Positions 9,044 to 17,735 of a DNA stretch of 54,710 bases are shown here, piece by piece; the first letter of the stretch is position 1, and the number at the start of each line of letters is the position of its first letter. Made by a program: the position numbers and the translations under genes. The stretch is from Paracoccus methylarcula (lineage in GTDB: Bacteria > Pseudomonadota > Alphaproteobacteria > Rhodobacterales > Rhodobacteraceae): the NCBI RefSeq assembly GCF_003007735.2, contig NZ_PXNQ02000016.1:1-54710 (forward strand), written 5' to 3'. The notes below the pieces were generated by a model that made no database searches, had not been told where the DNA came from, and saw only the letters and a list, made by a program, of their open reading frames with translations.

Positions 9044-9890
9044 CTGATCTCCTCGCATTCGGTCAGTATCTCATGGATTGCCTGTTTCCAGTCGGGGCGG
9101 TCAAGTCCGAAACGGGACAGGGCCGTGCAATCCAGCCGGGAATTGGCCGGCCGCGCCGCCGGGGTCGGGTATTCCGAACTCGGGATATCGTTCACCACGC
9201 AATTCAGCCCGGCCTGCGCCATGATCTCGCGGGCGAAGCCGCCCAGGACGTGTCCGGCTCCCCCGCGAAATGGTAGATGCCGGATTTCCCGGGATCCGCG
9301 GCAAGTTGCTCCACGATGGCAAGACAGGCTTCCGCGATGGCGCGCGCCGGAGTGGGGCCGCCGATCTGGTCCGCCACCACGTTCAGGCTGTCGCGTTCGC
9401 GTCCGAGCCGCAGCATGGTGGTCAGGAAATTATTGCCATGGGCCGAAAACACCCAGGACGTCCGCAAGATGGCAAAACTGCCGCCCGCCATGCGCACAGC
9501 TTCCTCGCCCAGCAGTTTCGAACGGCCGTAAGCACCCAAGGGGCCGGTCGGATCTTCGGGGACAAATGGCGTCTCTCCGCGGCCGTCAAAGACGTAATCG
9601 GTCGAAATCTGGACCAGCGGTATCCCCAGATCCGCGCATTCCCGCGCCATGGCGTGCGGGGCCTCTGCGTTCACGACGGTCGCGGCGGCTTCCTCGGCTT
9701 CGGCCTTGTCAACGGCGGTCCAGGCTGCCGCGTTGATCACGCCCTGCGGGGCATGGGCGCGGATCGCCGCCGCACAGGCGGAGGGCACCGACAAATCGGC
9801 ATCCTCGCGGCTCAGGAACAGCGCGTCCGGGCGCAGGCGCCGCAATTCGGTGGCGACCTGCCCCCGGTGGCCGAAAACAAGAAGTTTCAT
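9040..9890 (-). pseudogene. rmlD: dTDP-4-dehydrorhamnose reductase, frameshifted
   Basis: RmlD reduces dTDP-4-keto-rhamnose to dTDP-L-rhamnose. From the ATG at 9890 the frame reads MKLLVFGHRGQVATELRR with the nucleotide-binding motif, then ISTDYVFDG and AYGRSKLLGE (Tyr-x3-Lys), as expected. After GIYHFAGEPDTSWA the frame is lost near 9238-9243. The family continuation (FAREIMAQAGLN, then RPANSRLDC) is found in the next frame and ends at 9040. Total length is 851 bases, one short of 284 codons, so a single base is missing, probably in the GCGGC run. The remaining sequence is well conserved, and this could be a sequencing error. The stop overlaps rmlA as ATGA. Confidence 0.85.
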
Positions 9891-9933
9891 CCGGACTCTC
9901 CGATCATATCCGCAGCGCTGTAAGGCGGACGGC

Positions 9934-10983
9934 TCACGCCCTTGTCCCCAGCCTTTCGCCGATTCCCTTGCGGCTCTGCAATGGTTTCCACCAGTCCTCG
10001 TTGTCGAGATACCATTGCACGGTGCGCGCCAGCCCCTCTTCGACCGTGACCGAGGGGCGCCAGCCCAGCTCGTCGCGGATCCGCCGGGGATCGATGGCGT
10101 AACGGGCATCATGTCCGGGACGGTCGGTCACGAACGTGATCTGATCGGCATAGGAACCCGTGGCCTTCGGCCGCTTTTCGTCAAGAATCGCGCAAAGCGC
10201 CCGCACGAGTTCCAGGTTGCTGCGCTCGTTCTCGCCGCCGATATTGTAACTGCGTCCCACGCGCCCCTTTTCCAGTACCAGCAAGAGCGCATCGGCGTGG
10301 TCCTCGACGAAAAGCCAGTCGCGGATATTCGAGCCATCGCCATAGATGGGCAGGGGCTTGCCTGCCAATGCGTTCAGGATGATCACCGGGATCAGCTTTT
10401 CGGGGAAGTGATACGGGCCGTAATTATTCGAGCAATTGGTCAGCACGACCGGCAAGCCGTAAGTTTCGTGCCAGGCCCTGACCATGTGATCCGAAGCCGC
10501 CTTCGACGCCGAATAGGGGCTGCGCGGATCATAGGCCGAATCCTCGGTGAATTTCACCGAAGGATCGTCCGGCAACGAGCCGAAAACCTCATCCGTCGAG
10601 ATATGATGGAAGCGGAACCCATCGGGACGGCCCTCGCCCAGCCAGAACTCGCGGGCGGCTTCCAGCATGTTGTATGTGCCGGTGACATTCGTCTCGATGA
10701 AGGCGCCCGGCCCGTCAATCGAGCGGTCGACATGGCTTTCGGCGGCCAGGTGCATCACCGCGTCGGGGCGATGGGCCGCGAAAATGCGGTCGAGCGACGA
10801 CCGGTCGCGGATATCGGCCTGCTCGAAGGCATAAAGCGGGCTGTCGGCCACGTTTGCGACATTGTCGAGGCAGGCGGCATAGGTCAGCGCGTCCAGGTTG
10901 ACGACCTGGTGCCCGCGCGCAATCGCCAGCCGCACCACGGCGGATCCGATGAAACCCGCTCCGCCCGTAATCAACAGCTTCAT
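9934..10983 (-). CDS. rmlB: dTDP-glucose 4,6-dehydratase
   Basis: RmlB converts dTDP-glucose to dTDP-4-keto-6-deoxyglucose. The 349-residue protein starts MKLLITGGAGFIGSAVVR (NAD motif GGAGFIG at 7-13). It contains HISTDEVFGSL, the Thr-Asp-Glu dehydratase triad region, and SPYSASKAASDH with Tyr-x3-Lys. NNYGPYHFPEKLIP and GDGSNIRDWLFVEDH are also typical. The frame stays open 57 codons further upstream, but that part is an antisense-like stretch inside rmlC. The ATG at 10983 overlaps the rmlC stop as ATGA and gives the standard N-terminus. It is followed 43 bases later by rmlD. Confidence 0.95.
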   Translation of the reverse strand: MKLLITGGAGFIGSAVVRLAIARGHQVVNLDALTYAACLDNVANVADSPLYAFEQADIRDRSSLDRIFAAHRPDAVMHLAAESHVDRSIDGPGAFIETNVTGTYNMLEAAREFWLGEGRPDGFRFHHISTDEVFGSLPDDPSVKFTEDSAYDPRSPYSASKAASDHMVRAWHETYGLPVVLTNCSNNYGPYHFPEKLIPVIILNALAGKPLPIYGDGSNIRDWLFVEDHADALLLVLEKGRVGRSYNIGGENERSNLELVRALCAILDEKRPKATGSYADQITFVTDRPGHDARYAIDPRRIRDELGWRPSVTVEEGLARTVQWYLDNEDWWKPLQSRKGIGERLGTRA

Positions 10984-11552
10984 TCTGGCGTCGTCCATGT
11001 GAAAGGGGTCTCGAATGCGGTCAGCCGCGGCGCGGCGCTGTCCTTGGCGGAAAGCACAGGCTCCACGCCCGGCGGCAGGGGCCAGTCGATGCCGATATCG
11101 GGATCGTCCCACCGAATGGCGCCATCGCAATCCGGCGCATAGAAATCGGTGCATTTATACTGCACCTCGCAATCCGGGGTCAGGGTCAGGAACGCATGCA
11201 GGAAACCTTTCGGCACCAATAGCTGACGGCCGTTTTCGGCACTCAGCTCAACCCCGGTCCAGCGCCCGTAATGCGGCGAGCCGCGGCGGATATCGACCGC
11301 CACGTCGAAAATCCTGCCCCGGCTGCAACGCACCAGCTTGTCCTGCGCATGAGGCGGGCTCTGGTAATGCAGACCGCGCAGCGTGTATTGCGTGGCAGAG
11401 AAGGAATGATTGTCCTGGACGAAGGAAAGTTCGAGCCCGGCCGCAGCCATGTTCGCCGCGTTCCAGGTCTCGGAAAACCAGCCCCGGGCATCACCGAATC
11501 TCGCGGGTTCGATGACAAGCACATCGGGGAGGGATGTAGGGTTTGTCTTCAT
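10980..11552 (-). CDS. rmlC: dTDP-4-dehydrorhamnose 3,5-epimerase
   Basis: RmlC epimerises carbons 3 and 5 of the dTDP-4-keto sugar, the third step to dTDP-L-rhamnose. The 190-residue cupin protein shows DARGWFSETWN, FVQDNHSFS, LRGLHYQSPP with the catalytic His region, KLVRCSRGRIFDVAVDIRRG and FLHAFLTLTPDCEVQYKC, all standard for the family. It is the first rml gene of the leftward operon. No strong ribosome binding site precedes the ATG at 11552. About 216 bases separate it from the upstream glycosyltransferase gene, so an own promoter there is possible. Confidence 0.95.
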   Translation of the reverse strand: MKTNPTSLPDVLVIEPARFGDARGWFSETWNAANMAAAGLELSFVQDNHSFSATQYTLRGLHYQSPPHAQDKLVRCSRGRIFDVAVDIRRGSPHYGRWTGVELSAENGRQLLVPKGFLHAFLTLTPDCEVQYKCTDFYAPDCDGAIRWDDPDIGIDWPLPPGVEPVLSAKDSAAPRLTAFETPFTWTTPE

Positions 11553-11768
11553 CGTCGATCAGCAGAAACATTGTCCAGAATGGTGCCTTCGGAGCCATAT
11601 ATGAAAACCACACCGGTCGCCACCCCGGCAGAAGGCCTGCGGGACATTAAGCCTTTGCCGCCCATCGTTCATCCGTCGGATTCGCACCGCCTGTTTCCCG
11701 GCCCTTACATGGGCACGCCCGGGCTCTGATTGTCTGGACGGTCCGGACCCTACGCCCGGGGAACGGGC

Positions 11769-12668
11769 TCAAACATGCTCGATCTTGGGGCGAAAAACCA
11801 GGCCGCGCAGGATCGCGCCAAAGATTTGCCAGCGCAATTTCCAGGATACACCACCCTGCTTCATCTGCCGATATACGCCATGGGCAAAGATCAGGACCCC
11901 CGCCAGCCCCTGTTCGCGGCGACGGAACGAGGTTTCGTTCCGGGCACCATATTTGAACTTCCACAGGCTCTTGTGGGTGATGAGGCCAAAATTGACGCCG
12001 CGATTGTCAGGAGTGTCATGGATCACCCGGCTCTCCGGGCAGAAAATGCCGGGATAGGAGCGTGACAACCGGCGCGTATATTCGGCATCGTCGAACCAGA
12101 TGAAATAATCGGAAATCGGCAAGCCATGCTCTTTCACCGCCCAACGCGGGATCAGCACCGAAACGAAAGAGCAGGAATCCACCAAGGCCCAGGCCTTTTC
12201 AGGCCGAAGAAACCGGGGCCAGTCCCAGACCGGGCGGGGCGTATTCATCTCGCACAGGCTGCCGTCGGTCCATTCGACACGCGAACAGGCGAAGCTGGGA
12301 CGCCACCGATGGCGCTGCTCGAATTCGGCGCTTGCCGCCAGCAGTTTTCCTATCGCGTCCGGTTCGGGATATGCGTCGTCATCCGAGACCCAGATATAGC
12401 GCGCACCCTGTGCATAGGCTTCCTTGATGCCTTCATGAAACCCCCCTGCTCCGCCGATATTCTTAGGAAGGCGCAGATAGCGGATATTCGGCATCTCCAT
12501 GGCGCGGGCTTCGACCAGTGTCCGGGTATCGTCCGTCGAGGCATTGTCCACGACCAGGATCATCTCCAGCGGCACCGATTGCCGCTCCAGCGCGTCCAGC
12601 ACCTTCATCAGCTTGGCCGACCGATTATAGGTGACGATAACGGCGGTCGTGTTGGTCAATTCGGTCAT
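11769..12668 (-). CDS. Family 2 glycosyltransferase, galactofuranosyltransferase-like
   Basis: The 299-residue protein begins TAVIVTYNRSAKLMKVLDAL, then LVVDNASTDDT, NIGGAGGFHEGI and YIWVSDDDAYPEPDAI, followed by SDYFIWFDDAEYTRRL. The GGAGGFHxG, SDDD and IWFDDxEYxxR signatures are those I associate with rhamnosyl-acceptor galactofuranosyltransferases of the GlfT1 kind. The presence of glf (UDP-galactofuranose supply) about 5 kb away, and of rhamnose genes next to it, supports that assignment. It is probably a cytoplasmic enzyme that builds the capsule chain at the inner membrane. It lies seven bases after the family 4 glycosyltransferase gene, in the same operon. Confidence 0.8.
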   Translation of the reverse strand: MTELTNTTAVIVTYNRSAKLMKVLDALERQSVPLEMILVVDNASTDDTRTLVEARAMEMPNIRYLRLPKNIGGAGGFHEGIKEAYAQGARYIWVSDDDAYPEPDAIGKLLAASAEFEQRHRWRPSFACSRVEWTDGSLCEMNTPRPVWDWPRFLRPEKAWALVDSCSFVSVLIPRWAVKEHGLPISDYFIWFDDAEYTRRLSRSYPGIFCPESRVIHDTPDNRGVNFGLITHKSLWKFKYGARNETSFRRREQGLAGVLIFAHGVYRQMKQGGVSWKLRWQIFGAILRGLVFRPKIEHV

Positions 12669-12675
12669 GGCCTGC

Positions 12676-14301
12676 CTATTGTTTCGGCGAAGTTTCTGTT
12701 GCAGCGCGGTAATGAGCCGTCAAGACATCCCGAGCCGTCGGCTCTGCGGCAAGTTCTGACCACGCCCTGTGCAGCGCGTCCTTCTGGCGTGCGAGAAAAT
12801 CCTTGTCGCGCCATAACCTGTCGACGATGTCCACGCTCGCGCGAACCGCTGCCCTAGGGGCCAGAGGCAGGAGAAGATCAGCCGGGACGATCTCGCCCTG
12901 CGCGCCGATATCGGTCGAGATCGGGATGCAGCCATGCTCGATCGCCTCATAGCAGACCAGCGCCAGCCCTTCATTGTTCGACGGCAGCAGCAGGATGTCC
13001 GAGCCGTCGAGGATCGCCGGAATATCGCAATCGGCGGGCTGCATGGTGAACATGTCGCCCAACCCATAGTGCTGCATCAGCCGCGTCATGGCGCTCTGGA
13101 ACGGCCCCTCCCCGACGATGGTGCCGCGCAGCTCCACATCGGCCTTTTGAGCCCAGGCCACCAGCGCGCGCAGGATCTCGACCAGGACGATCGGACGTTT
13201 CTGGTAATAGAGCCGCCCGATAAAGCAGACATCCAGGGTCTTCTGCCCGGTCTGCATGGCGATCGGAGGCAGGGAGACGTCCCGGTTCCGATGCTCCAGC
13301 ATCCGGCCCAGAACCACCTTGCTCAGCCTCCCGGCATTGTCGCGATGATAATCGATCAACCGGCGACTGATGACGTGATGGATATCGACATAGTTCGACC
13401 ACACGAGCGAAATTCGCGGATATCCACCGTCGTTATGCTCGATGATATGGGTGCTGTCGATCACCTTTACCCAGGGAGCTTTTGCCCGAATCTGCGGCAA
13501 GGTGTCATACAGGGCATGGCAATGGTGAATATGGATCAGCCGGATGTTCTCGGCCAGCACCAGGTTCTCGACATAGCGGGGCCACCGATCCCTGGGCAGA
13601 TAGCGGTCAAGCCGGATGAAGGTGACATCGGAACTGTCGGGAAGTTTCGTCGCAAGGCGCTGCAACGAGGCGACCCCGGCCACCACGAAGACCCTCAATC
13701 CGGCCTCGACAGCCCATTTCACGGAATCGAGAGCCAGTTTCTCCGCCCCCCCGATCTCTAGCCAATGCGCGCCGATCAATATGGCCGGGCGCTTGTCGGA
13801 AGCCGGTTCCTGCGGTTGCGGCAACAGCCGGGATCCCTTGCCGAGAGGCAGGCTGACATGGCTGTGCCGCTGTTTCATGCGCCGCTTCCTGGCCATCTCG
13901 ACCTTGTAGCGGATCTCCTCATAGCAAATCGGACAAAGCCCGAAGAGGGCCCTCAATCCCTTGAACGGGACCCAATCTGGGTCTTGCTGCTTGATTTCAT
14001 TGGGTAACGGGGCGCGGGGAACCGAGATGAGGATGGTGACGACGGCAGCAGTTTCATCTGTGCCGGGGCATTCGAGACGTCCCAGGTATTCGGGACGCAG
14101 ATGTTCGGGCGTCAGGGTCAATTCGCCCTCGATGATCCTGGGCTTTCCCCAGACCGGATCATCGCCCTCGTAGAAAAGGAAATGCAGATGCTGGGACGGA
14201 TACAGGAGCCGGTAGATATCAATGACATCCGATATCTCGGCATGCAGGCGGTCAGGCGCTTCCGGTGACGCATCGGCGGACAAGGCAGATGTGACGTGCA
14301 T
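12676..14301 (-). CDS. Family 4 glycosyltransferase with an extra N-terminal domain
   Basis: Residues about 170-541 form a GT-B glycosyltransferase of family 4: ILIGAHWLEIGGAEKLALDS, IHIHHCHALYDTLP, LDVCFIGRLYYQKRPIVLVE, GTIVGEGPFQSAM and NEGLALVCYEAIEHGCIPIS, the last being the Glu-x7-Glu donor-binding motif. The first 160 residues (for example LHFLFYEGDDPVWGKPRI) do not belong to the usual fold and I do not recognise them. They end in a basic run (MARKRRMKQRH). I start at 14301 because GAGGGAAG lies upstream and the further open frame has no binding site. Donor and acceptor are unknown. It probably heads the leftward operon with the galactofuranosyltransferase-like gene. Confidence 0.8.
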   Translation of the reverse strand: MHVTSALSADASPEAPDRLHAEISDVIDIYRLLYPSQHLHFLFYEGDDPVWGKPRIIEGELTLTPEHLRPEYLGRLECPGTDETAAVVTILISVPRAPLPNEIKQQDPDWVPFKGLRALFGLCPICYEEIRYKVEMARKRRMKQRHSHVSLPLGKGSRLLPQPQEPASDKRPAILIGAHWLEIGGAEKLALDSVKWAVEAGLRVFVVAGVASLQRLATKLPDSSDVTFIRLDRYLPRDRWPRYVENLVLAENIRLIHIHHCHALYDTLPQIRAKAPWVKVIDSTHIIEHNDGGYPRISLVWSNYVDIHHVISRRLIDYHRDNAGRLSKVVLGRMLEHRNRDVSLPPIAMQTGQKTLDVCFIGRLYYQKRPIVLVEILRALVAWAQKADVELRGTIVGEGPFQSAMTRLMQHYGLGDMFTMQPADCDIPAILDGSDILLLPSNNEGLALVCYEAIEHGCIPISTDIGAQGEIVPADLLLPLAPRAAVRASVDIVDRLWRDKDFLARQKDALHRAWSELAAEPTARDVLTAHYRAATETSPKQ

Positions 14302-14607
14302 ATGTGACTTCCCTCGTTCTGGCCCCGCCTTTTCAATCGGGGGTGTAATGGAGCGTCCTTGAAAGGAAAAGCTGGATGGACACCCTTTTGTGAGCAATGC
14401 GCAAAGTTTCGCTGTATTTCAGCGGGAAACCCTCTTCGGCCATGAGTTGACTTTTCCGTGATCTCCGGCTCCTGCGAACCTCCGGCCCCGCAAGGCAAGG
14501 AGCATGGAAAAGGGAACATGCCCACCAACTGCCCGCCCCGTGCCCGGCAAGCCGTCCGGCCATCTTCCGGATCATCAAACGAACCGGCAAAGGGTGCCAC
14601 ACAGCGC
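14302..14607. other. Intergenic stretch between glycosyltransferase and kpsM
   Basis: About 306 bases lie between the stop of kpsM and the start of the family 4 glycosyltransferase gene, both leftward. I see no gene, no convincing terminator and no clear promoter. Confidence 0.4.
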
Positions 14608-15429
14608 TCAGCTGTTCAACAAATCCCGGTGATAACGGACCAGCAGCGCCAGCCCGAAGGCCGTCAGCGCCAATCCAACGCCGAACACGTAAACCGGACT
14701 CACGTAGTCGCCCATATAGGACGGGTAGAATGCCTTGCGCATCTGCCCGATGACATGGACCAGCGGGTTGAACCACAGGTAGTCCTGGAACGGCTCTGGA
14801 ATGTCGTCGAAGATGAAGAAGATGCAGGACGCCAGGAACAATGGCCGCGTCAGGATGGACCAGGCGAACCTCCACCACGGGAATGCCTCGAAAAGAAAGC
14901 AGTTCATGACCCCGATCCCGGCCGCGATCACGAAAGCCATGGAAAGCGACAGGGCGATTTCCACGATCTGCGGATCGGTTCGCGTCTCCATCGTGAAGTA
15001 GACACCCGCGAAAACGATATAGGAGACCAGTATCTGCGTCACCGTGTTGAACACGAGCCGGGCCAGCAGCGCATCCATGAAGGTGACCGCCGGATAAGCC
15101 AGAAGCGACTTGGAGTACTGTATGGATGCCGCGACCTTCGCCGCCAGGGCCATGTAGAACATGAACGGGACCAGGCCCGTCGCATAGAAGATCGCGAAAT
15201 TCGTGCCTATCGGTGGCGAGCGGAATCCCAGGGAAAAAATGATCGTAAGGAGAATGATGCCGCCGGCAGGCTCGGCCACGGCCCAGAGATAACCATTCGC
15301 CGATCGCCCGTTGGTGGTTGACATCTCGCGCAAAATCAGCGCGCCGATGGAACGCAGGCTGGCAAAACTCCGTTGTTCGTGAACCGGCCGCAGGTCAGCC
15401 TCGGGGATCGGGTCGGTGGAATGGGGCAT
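14608..15429 (-). CDS. kpsM: Capsule export ABC transporter, permease subunit
   Basis: This is a 273-residue inner-membrane protein with about six hydrophobic segments (for example GIILLTIIFSLGF, GLVPFMFYMALAAKV, PLFLASCIFFIFDDIP). The pattern, including YSKSLLAYPAVTFMDALLAR and FNPLVHVIGQMRKAFYPSY, matches the KpsM, CtrC and BexB permeases of polysaccharide ABC exporters. With KpsT it should move the lipid-linked polysaccharide across the inner membrane, with KpsE spanning the periplasm. It faces kpsE and kpsT across a 252-base gap instead of sitting beside kpsT as in the classical order. No strong binding site is visible at the ATG. Confidence 0.9.
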   Translation of the reverse strand: MPHSTDPIPEADLRPVHEQRSFASLRSIGALILREMSTTNGRSANGYLWAVAEPAGGIILLTIIFSLGFRSPPIGTNFAIFYATGLVPFMFYMALAAKVAASIQYSKSLLAYPAVTFMDALLARLVFNTVTQILVSYIVFAGVYFTMETRTDPQIVEIALSLSMAFVIAAGIGVMNCFLFEAFPWWRFAWSILTRPLFLASCIFFIFDDIPEPFQDYLWFNPLVHVIGQMRKAFYPSYMGDYVSPVYVFGVGLALTAFGLALLVRYHRDLLNS

Positions 15430-15681
15430 CTGTTCGAGGTTTATCGCCTTGCAGGGTCACGATCCTATTACGGATCAACGCTGGAACTGTCATGCTGGCT
15501 TATGTATGACACTCGCGCAGAGATCAACAGGCGTTCCGGAGGCCCTCGCACATGCTCGGCAGGAAAACCGCAGCGGAAACATGCGGCAAGCAGGGGGCCG
15601 ACAGAATGGCACAAATACGTGAAGCGGTCATCGCCGTTCCGGCGGCAACCGACGGAAACGCAAAGTAGTAAAGGGGCTAAG
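15430..15681. promoter_or_regulatory. Divergent control region of kpsM and kpsE-kpsT
   Basis: The 252 bases between the two divergent export genes must carry both promoters, since neither gene has an upstream neighbour on its strand. I could not assign boxes with confidence. A 20-codon frame at 15606-15668 ends 13 bases before the kpsE start, but it lacks a binding site and I do not call it a gene. Confidence 0.4.
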
Positions 15682-16947
15682 GTGGAAGACGGCCAGAACC
15701 CGGATCAAGAAGCTGCCGGAAACAACAAGAGCCAGGCACTTGGCAAAAGGAGACCGCGCGGAACGGCCGATCCGGTTCAGGTCAAGCGCCCTAAACGGCG
15801 GCAACCCGCGCCCTTGCCGGAAGTTAAGCCAACCGCCGAGAAGGCCCGGCTGCAACTTCGGCATATCGTGCTCGCCTGCAGCTTCGTCTTGTGCGTATTG
15901 ACGCCCGTCGCGGTTTCGGCCCTGTATCTGTGGACACGGGCCGCCGATCAATATGCGTCATATCTGGGATTCTCGGTTCGCAGCGAATCCAGCCCGAGTT
16001 CGAGCGAATTGCTGGGCGGGATCACCTCGCTGGTCGGAATCACGAGCAGTTCCAGCAGCGACACCGATATTCTCTACAAATTCATCCAGAGCCATGATCT
16101 GGTCGCCCGGGTGGATGCCCGCCTGGATCTGCGCGCGATATGGTCAAAGGCCCCGAACGATCCCTTTTTCTCCTATACCGGCAATGCGACGCTCGAGGAT
16201 TTGCTGAACGAATGGGATCGCAAGGTCCAGGTCTATTACGACAACGGGATGATCGATCTCAGGGTGCTGGCTTTCGATGCCCAGGACGCCCATGACATCG
16301 CACAGGCGATCTACGAGGAAAGCACGCTTCTGATCAACCAGTTGAACGACGTTGCCCGGGAGGACGCGCTGAAATACTCGCGGATCGAATTGGAAAAGGC
16401 GCTGGAACGGCTGAAAGCGGCGCGCCAGGCGGTATCCGAATTCCGCAACCGCTACCAGTTGGTCGATCCGGCCGCCGATGTGCAAAGCCAGGTCGGCCTT
16501 CTGACCTCGTTGCAGCAGCAATTGGCCGAAGCACTGGTTCAGCTTGGCACGTTGCAGGCGAATGCCCAGCCCGGCGATCCGCGCATCGAGCAGGTCGAGC
16601 TGCGCATCAAGGTCATCCGCGAACAGATCGAGTCGGAGCGGCAAAAATTCAGCTCGGAAACCGCGACCGGCGAAGCCTTGTCCGAAGTTGTCGGCCAGTA
16701 TGAATCCCTCGCCGTCGATCGCCAGTTCGCCGAGAACACATATACTGCGGCGCTGGCCGCCTATGATACCGCGCGCGCCGAAGCCTCCCGTCAGTCCCGC
16801 TATCTTGCCGCCTATGTCAAGCCGACCCTGGCGCAAGAGGCGGAATACCCGGAACGGGCCAAGCTGATGATGATCCTCAGCGGCTTCCTGCTGGTGATCT
16901 GGGTCATCGGCGTGTTGATCTTCTACAGCCTGCGGGATCGGCGATGA
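15682..16947 (+). CDS. kpsE: Capsule export inner-membrane/periplasmic protein
   Basis: The 421-residue product resembles KpsE, CtrB and BexC, the adaptor that links the ABC exporter to the outer-membrane channel. A basic, proline-rich cytoplasmic N-terminus (about 60 residues) is followed by a membrane segment (IVLACSFVLCVLTPVAVSAL). Then comes a periplasmic domain with long coiled coils (EKALERLKAARQAVSEFRNR), and a C-terminal membrane segment (LLVIWVIGVLIFYSL). The start is a GTG at 15682 preceded by AAAGGGG. A longer frame with an ATG at 15373 would run back through kpsM, so I reject it. Its stop overlaps the kpsT start as ATGA. Confidence 0.85.
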   Translation: MEDGQNPDQEAAGNNKSQALGKRRPRGTADPVQVKRPKRRQPAPLPEVKPTAEKARLQLRHIVLACSFVLCVLTPVAVSALYLWTRAADQYASYLGFSVRSESSPSSSELLGGITSLVGITSSSSSDTDILYKFIQSHDLVARVDARLDLRAIWSKAPNDPFFSYTGNATLEDLLNEWDRKVQVYYDNGMIDLRVLAFDAQDAHDIAQAIYEESTLLINQLNDVAREDALKYSRIELEKALERLKAARQAVSEFRNRYQLVDPAADVQSQVGLLTSLQQQLAEALVQLGTLQANAQPGDPRIEQVELRIKVIREQIESERQKFSSETATGEALSEVVGQYESLAVDRQFAENTYTAALAAYDTARAEASRQSRYLAAYVKPTLAQEAEYPERAKLMMILSGFLLVIWVIGVLIFYSLRDRR

Positions 16948-17609
16948 TCCAGCTGCGGAACCTTACCAAGGCCTATGTCCTGAATGGTCGCCGCAAGACT
17001 GTCGCCGACAATATCAACGCGGTCTTTCCGACCGGCGTCTCGGTCGCATTGCTGGGCCGCAACGGCGCCGGAAAATCTTCGCTCCTGCGAATGATATCGG
17101 GCGAGATGCTTCCGACCTCCGGAGACATCCTGTCGGATGGCACGATCAGTTGGCCAGTGGGGTTCGCGGGCTCCTTCAACCGCGAGCTGACCGGCGAGCA
17201 GAACTGCCGCTTCGTCGCGCGCATTTACGGTGTCGATACCGACGAGATGGTCGCGTTCGTCCGGGACTTCGCCGAATTGGGGGATCACTTCAACCTGCCG
17301 ACCCGCACATATTCCTCGGGGATGAAGGCGCGGCTGGCCTTTGGCGTATCGATGGCGGTGCCTTTCGACACCTACCTGGTTGACGAGGTCTCGGCGGTGG
17401 GCGATGCGGCCTTCAAGGTCAAGTCGAACCAGGTTTTCAACGCGCGGATGAAGGATGCCGGCGCCATCGTCGTCTCTCATTCGATGAGGATGCTGCGCCA
17501 GATCTGTCAGGCGGGCGCGGTGCTGGAGAATGGAAGGCTGCACTATTACGAAGATCTCGAAGAGGCGATCGAGCGGCACCTGAGCAATATGGAACAACCC
17601 GCCGGTTGA
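16944..17609 (+). CDS. kpsT: Capsule export ABC transporter, ATP-binding subunit
   Basis: The 221-residue protein is the ATPase partner of KpsM. It has Walker A GRNGAGKS (38-45), the signature region TYSSGMKARLAFG, and Walker B TYLVDEV, followed by IVVSHSMRMLRQIC with the switch His. Like other KpsT proteins it is short, lacking the C-terminal sugar-recognition domain of Wzt. It overlaps the end of kpsE by four bases, so the two are co-translated. It is located at the inner membrane on the cytoplasmic side. Confidence 0.93.
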   Translation: MIQLRNLTKAYVLNGRRKTVADNINAVFPTGVSVALLGRNGAGKSSLLRMISGEMLPTSGDILSDGTISWPVGFAGSFNRELTGEQNCRFVARIYGVDTDEMVAFVRDFAELGDHFNLPTRTYSSGMKARLAFGVSMAVPFDTYLVDEVSAVGDAAFKVKSNQVFNARMKDAGAIVVSHSMRMLRQICQAGAVLENGRLHYYEDLEEAIERHLSNMEQPAG

Positions 17610-17735
17610 AGACACGAACCGGCCCCACGGGAATCCGCCGGCAGCGGACAAAGAGCTTGTCATGTTTCGCCAACGCTCGATAGAGAGGGGTGATCCGCGG
17701 GGACCGGTTTCGAAAAAGAGAGTTGAATCGAGGGA

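Noticed and set aside
7556..9736. 726-codon open frame on the plus strand
   Set aside because: It is antisense to the WbsX-like gene, rmlA and rmlD, has no recognisable motifs, and arises from GC-rich codon bias.
15606..15668. 20-codon frame before kpsE
   Set aside because: No ribosome binding site; coding nature cannot be supported.
15373..15681. Long N-terminal extension of kpsE
   Set aside because: It overlaps the kpsM coding start on the other strand, lacks a binding site and has no capsule-protein character; the GTG at 15682 is better.
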